Shown here: positions 44,130 through 44,212 of the stretch, in pieces
Numbering within the stretch: position 1 is the first letter of the stretch
How the letters are laid out: each line of letters opens with the position of its first letter
Assembly: GCA_019748155.1 (NCBI GenBank)
Contig: JAIEPY010000058.1
Coordinates: 1-44,212 of the forward strand
DNA from: Burkholderiales bacterium
GTDB lineage: Bacteria > Pseudomonadota > Gammaproteobacteria > Burkholderiales > UBA11063
Reading direction: 5' to 3'
DNA length: 44,212 nucleotides
Notes under the pieces: model-generated
The model's database searches: none
The model's input: only the letters and a program-made list of their open reading frames with translations
What the model was told of the DNA's origin: nothing
Made by a program: the position numbers and the translations under genes

Positions 44130-44212
44130 CAAGGGTTATAATGCGCCCCTTTGTCAAGACCACTAATTAACTATTTAAAGAAACAAACTAAGCCGCGTAT
44201 TTCATCTGTTGT

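Noticed and set aside
44135-44157. TTGACA (44152-44157) and TATAAC (44135-44140) on minus, just upstream of the nuclease-like gene, looking like a promoter.
   Set aside because: The spacer is only 11 bases, far from the usual 16-18, and no -10 lies at the correct distance. A leaderless start is possible but not supported.
44188-44211. Minus-strand frame reading QQMKYAA then stop at the right edge, perhaps the tail of another gene.
   Set aside because: Only seven codons are visible, which is not enough to call a gene.
1-44212. Search by eye for CRISPR arrays, rRNA, transposases, integrases and phage genes.
   Set aside because: No regularly spaced repeats, rRNA segments or recombinase motifs were seen. 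Only the small palindromic element at 8332-8438 resembles mobile DNA.

Overview
The window is AT-rich Gram-negative chromosome. It carries mostly housekeeping genes, with a few accessory genes between them. The gene set (LysM-dprA-smg-topA divergent from def, priA, PBP1A, an MCE/Mla-type lipid transporter, outer-membrane-type and lipoprotein signals) fits a proteobacterium. A low-GC beta- or gammaproteobacterium is most likely, perhaps a Neisseriales relative; that placement is inference, because no rRNA is present. I see no phage, complete insertion sequence, CRISPR array or rRNA, and no gene-free stretch longer than about 205 bases.

Left part (1-6.3 kb, minus strand): the 5' part of a tRNA-Tyr gene with a clear sigma70 promoter, a secreted beta-rich protein of unknown function, and a tight operon LysM protein > dprA > smg > topA that ends at an 18-bp perfect hairpin.

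Plus-strand block (6.4-14.1 kb): def overlaps a gene for a eukaryotic-type GT22 mannosyltransferase homologue, in the place where fmt is often found. Next comes a 107-bp inverted-repeat element. After it lie a DUF29 protein, a metallophosphoesterase, priA, a secreted serine hydrolase, a DUF455 ferritin-like protein and a small exported protein, packed with gaps of a few bases or overlaps from the phosphoesterase onward.

Middle (14.1-26.8 kb): a YbdG-like mechanosensitive channel, a DUF1566 exported protein followed by a PAS/LuxR-type regulator, a Zn/Cd P-type ATPase, an M13 metallopeptidase, a membrane coiled-coil orphan, a ParE/RHH toxin-antitoxin pair with a palindromic operator, an EVE-domain protein > M19 dipeptidase > nadE group, and a Cys-rich membrane-anchored orphan.

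Right part (26.9-44.2 kb): an APC permease on plus, then a long minus-strand series. This is 251-aa PD-(D/E)XK nuclease-like protein, pyrH, guaA, mrcA (PBP1A), psd, pssA, a STAS-fused MlaE permease, MlaF, MlaD, an auxiliary lipoprotein, a terminator, hrpA and nagB. The psd-pssA-MCE segment is almost continuous coding sequence. It links phosphatidylethanolamine synthesis to trans-envelope lipid movement, directly downstream of a peptidoglycan synthase.

The best candidates for something less ordinary are the GT22 homologue, the envelope-lipid supercluster, the 8332-8438 palindromic element, the plus-strand terminator without a gene between zntA and pepO, the short McrC/DUF2357-like nuclease and the Cys-rich orphan at 25.7 kb. 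I found no clear wholly new defence or mobile system.
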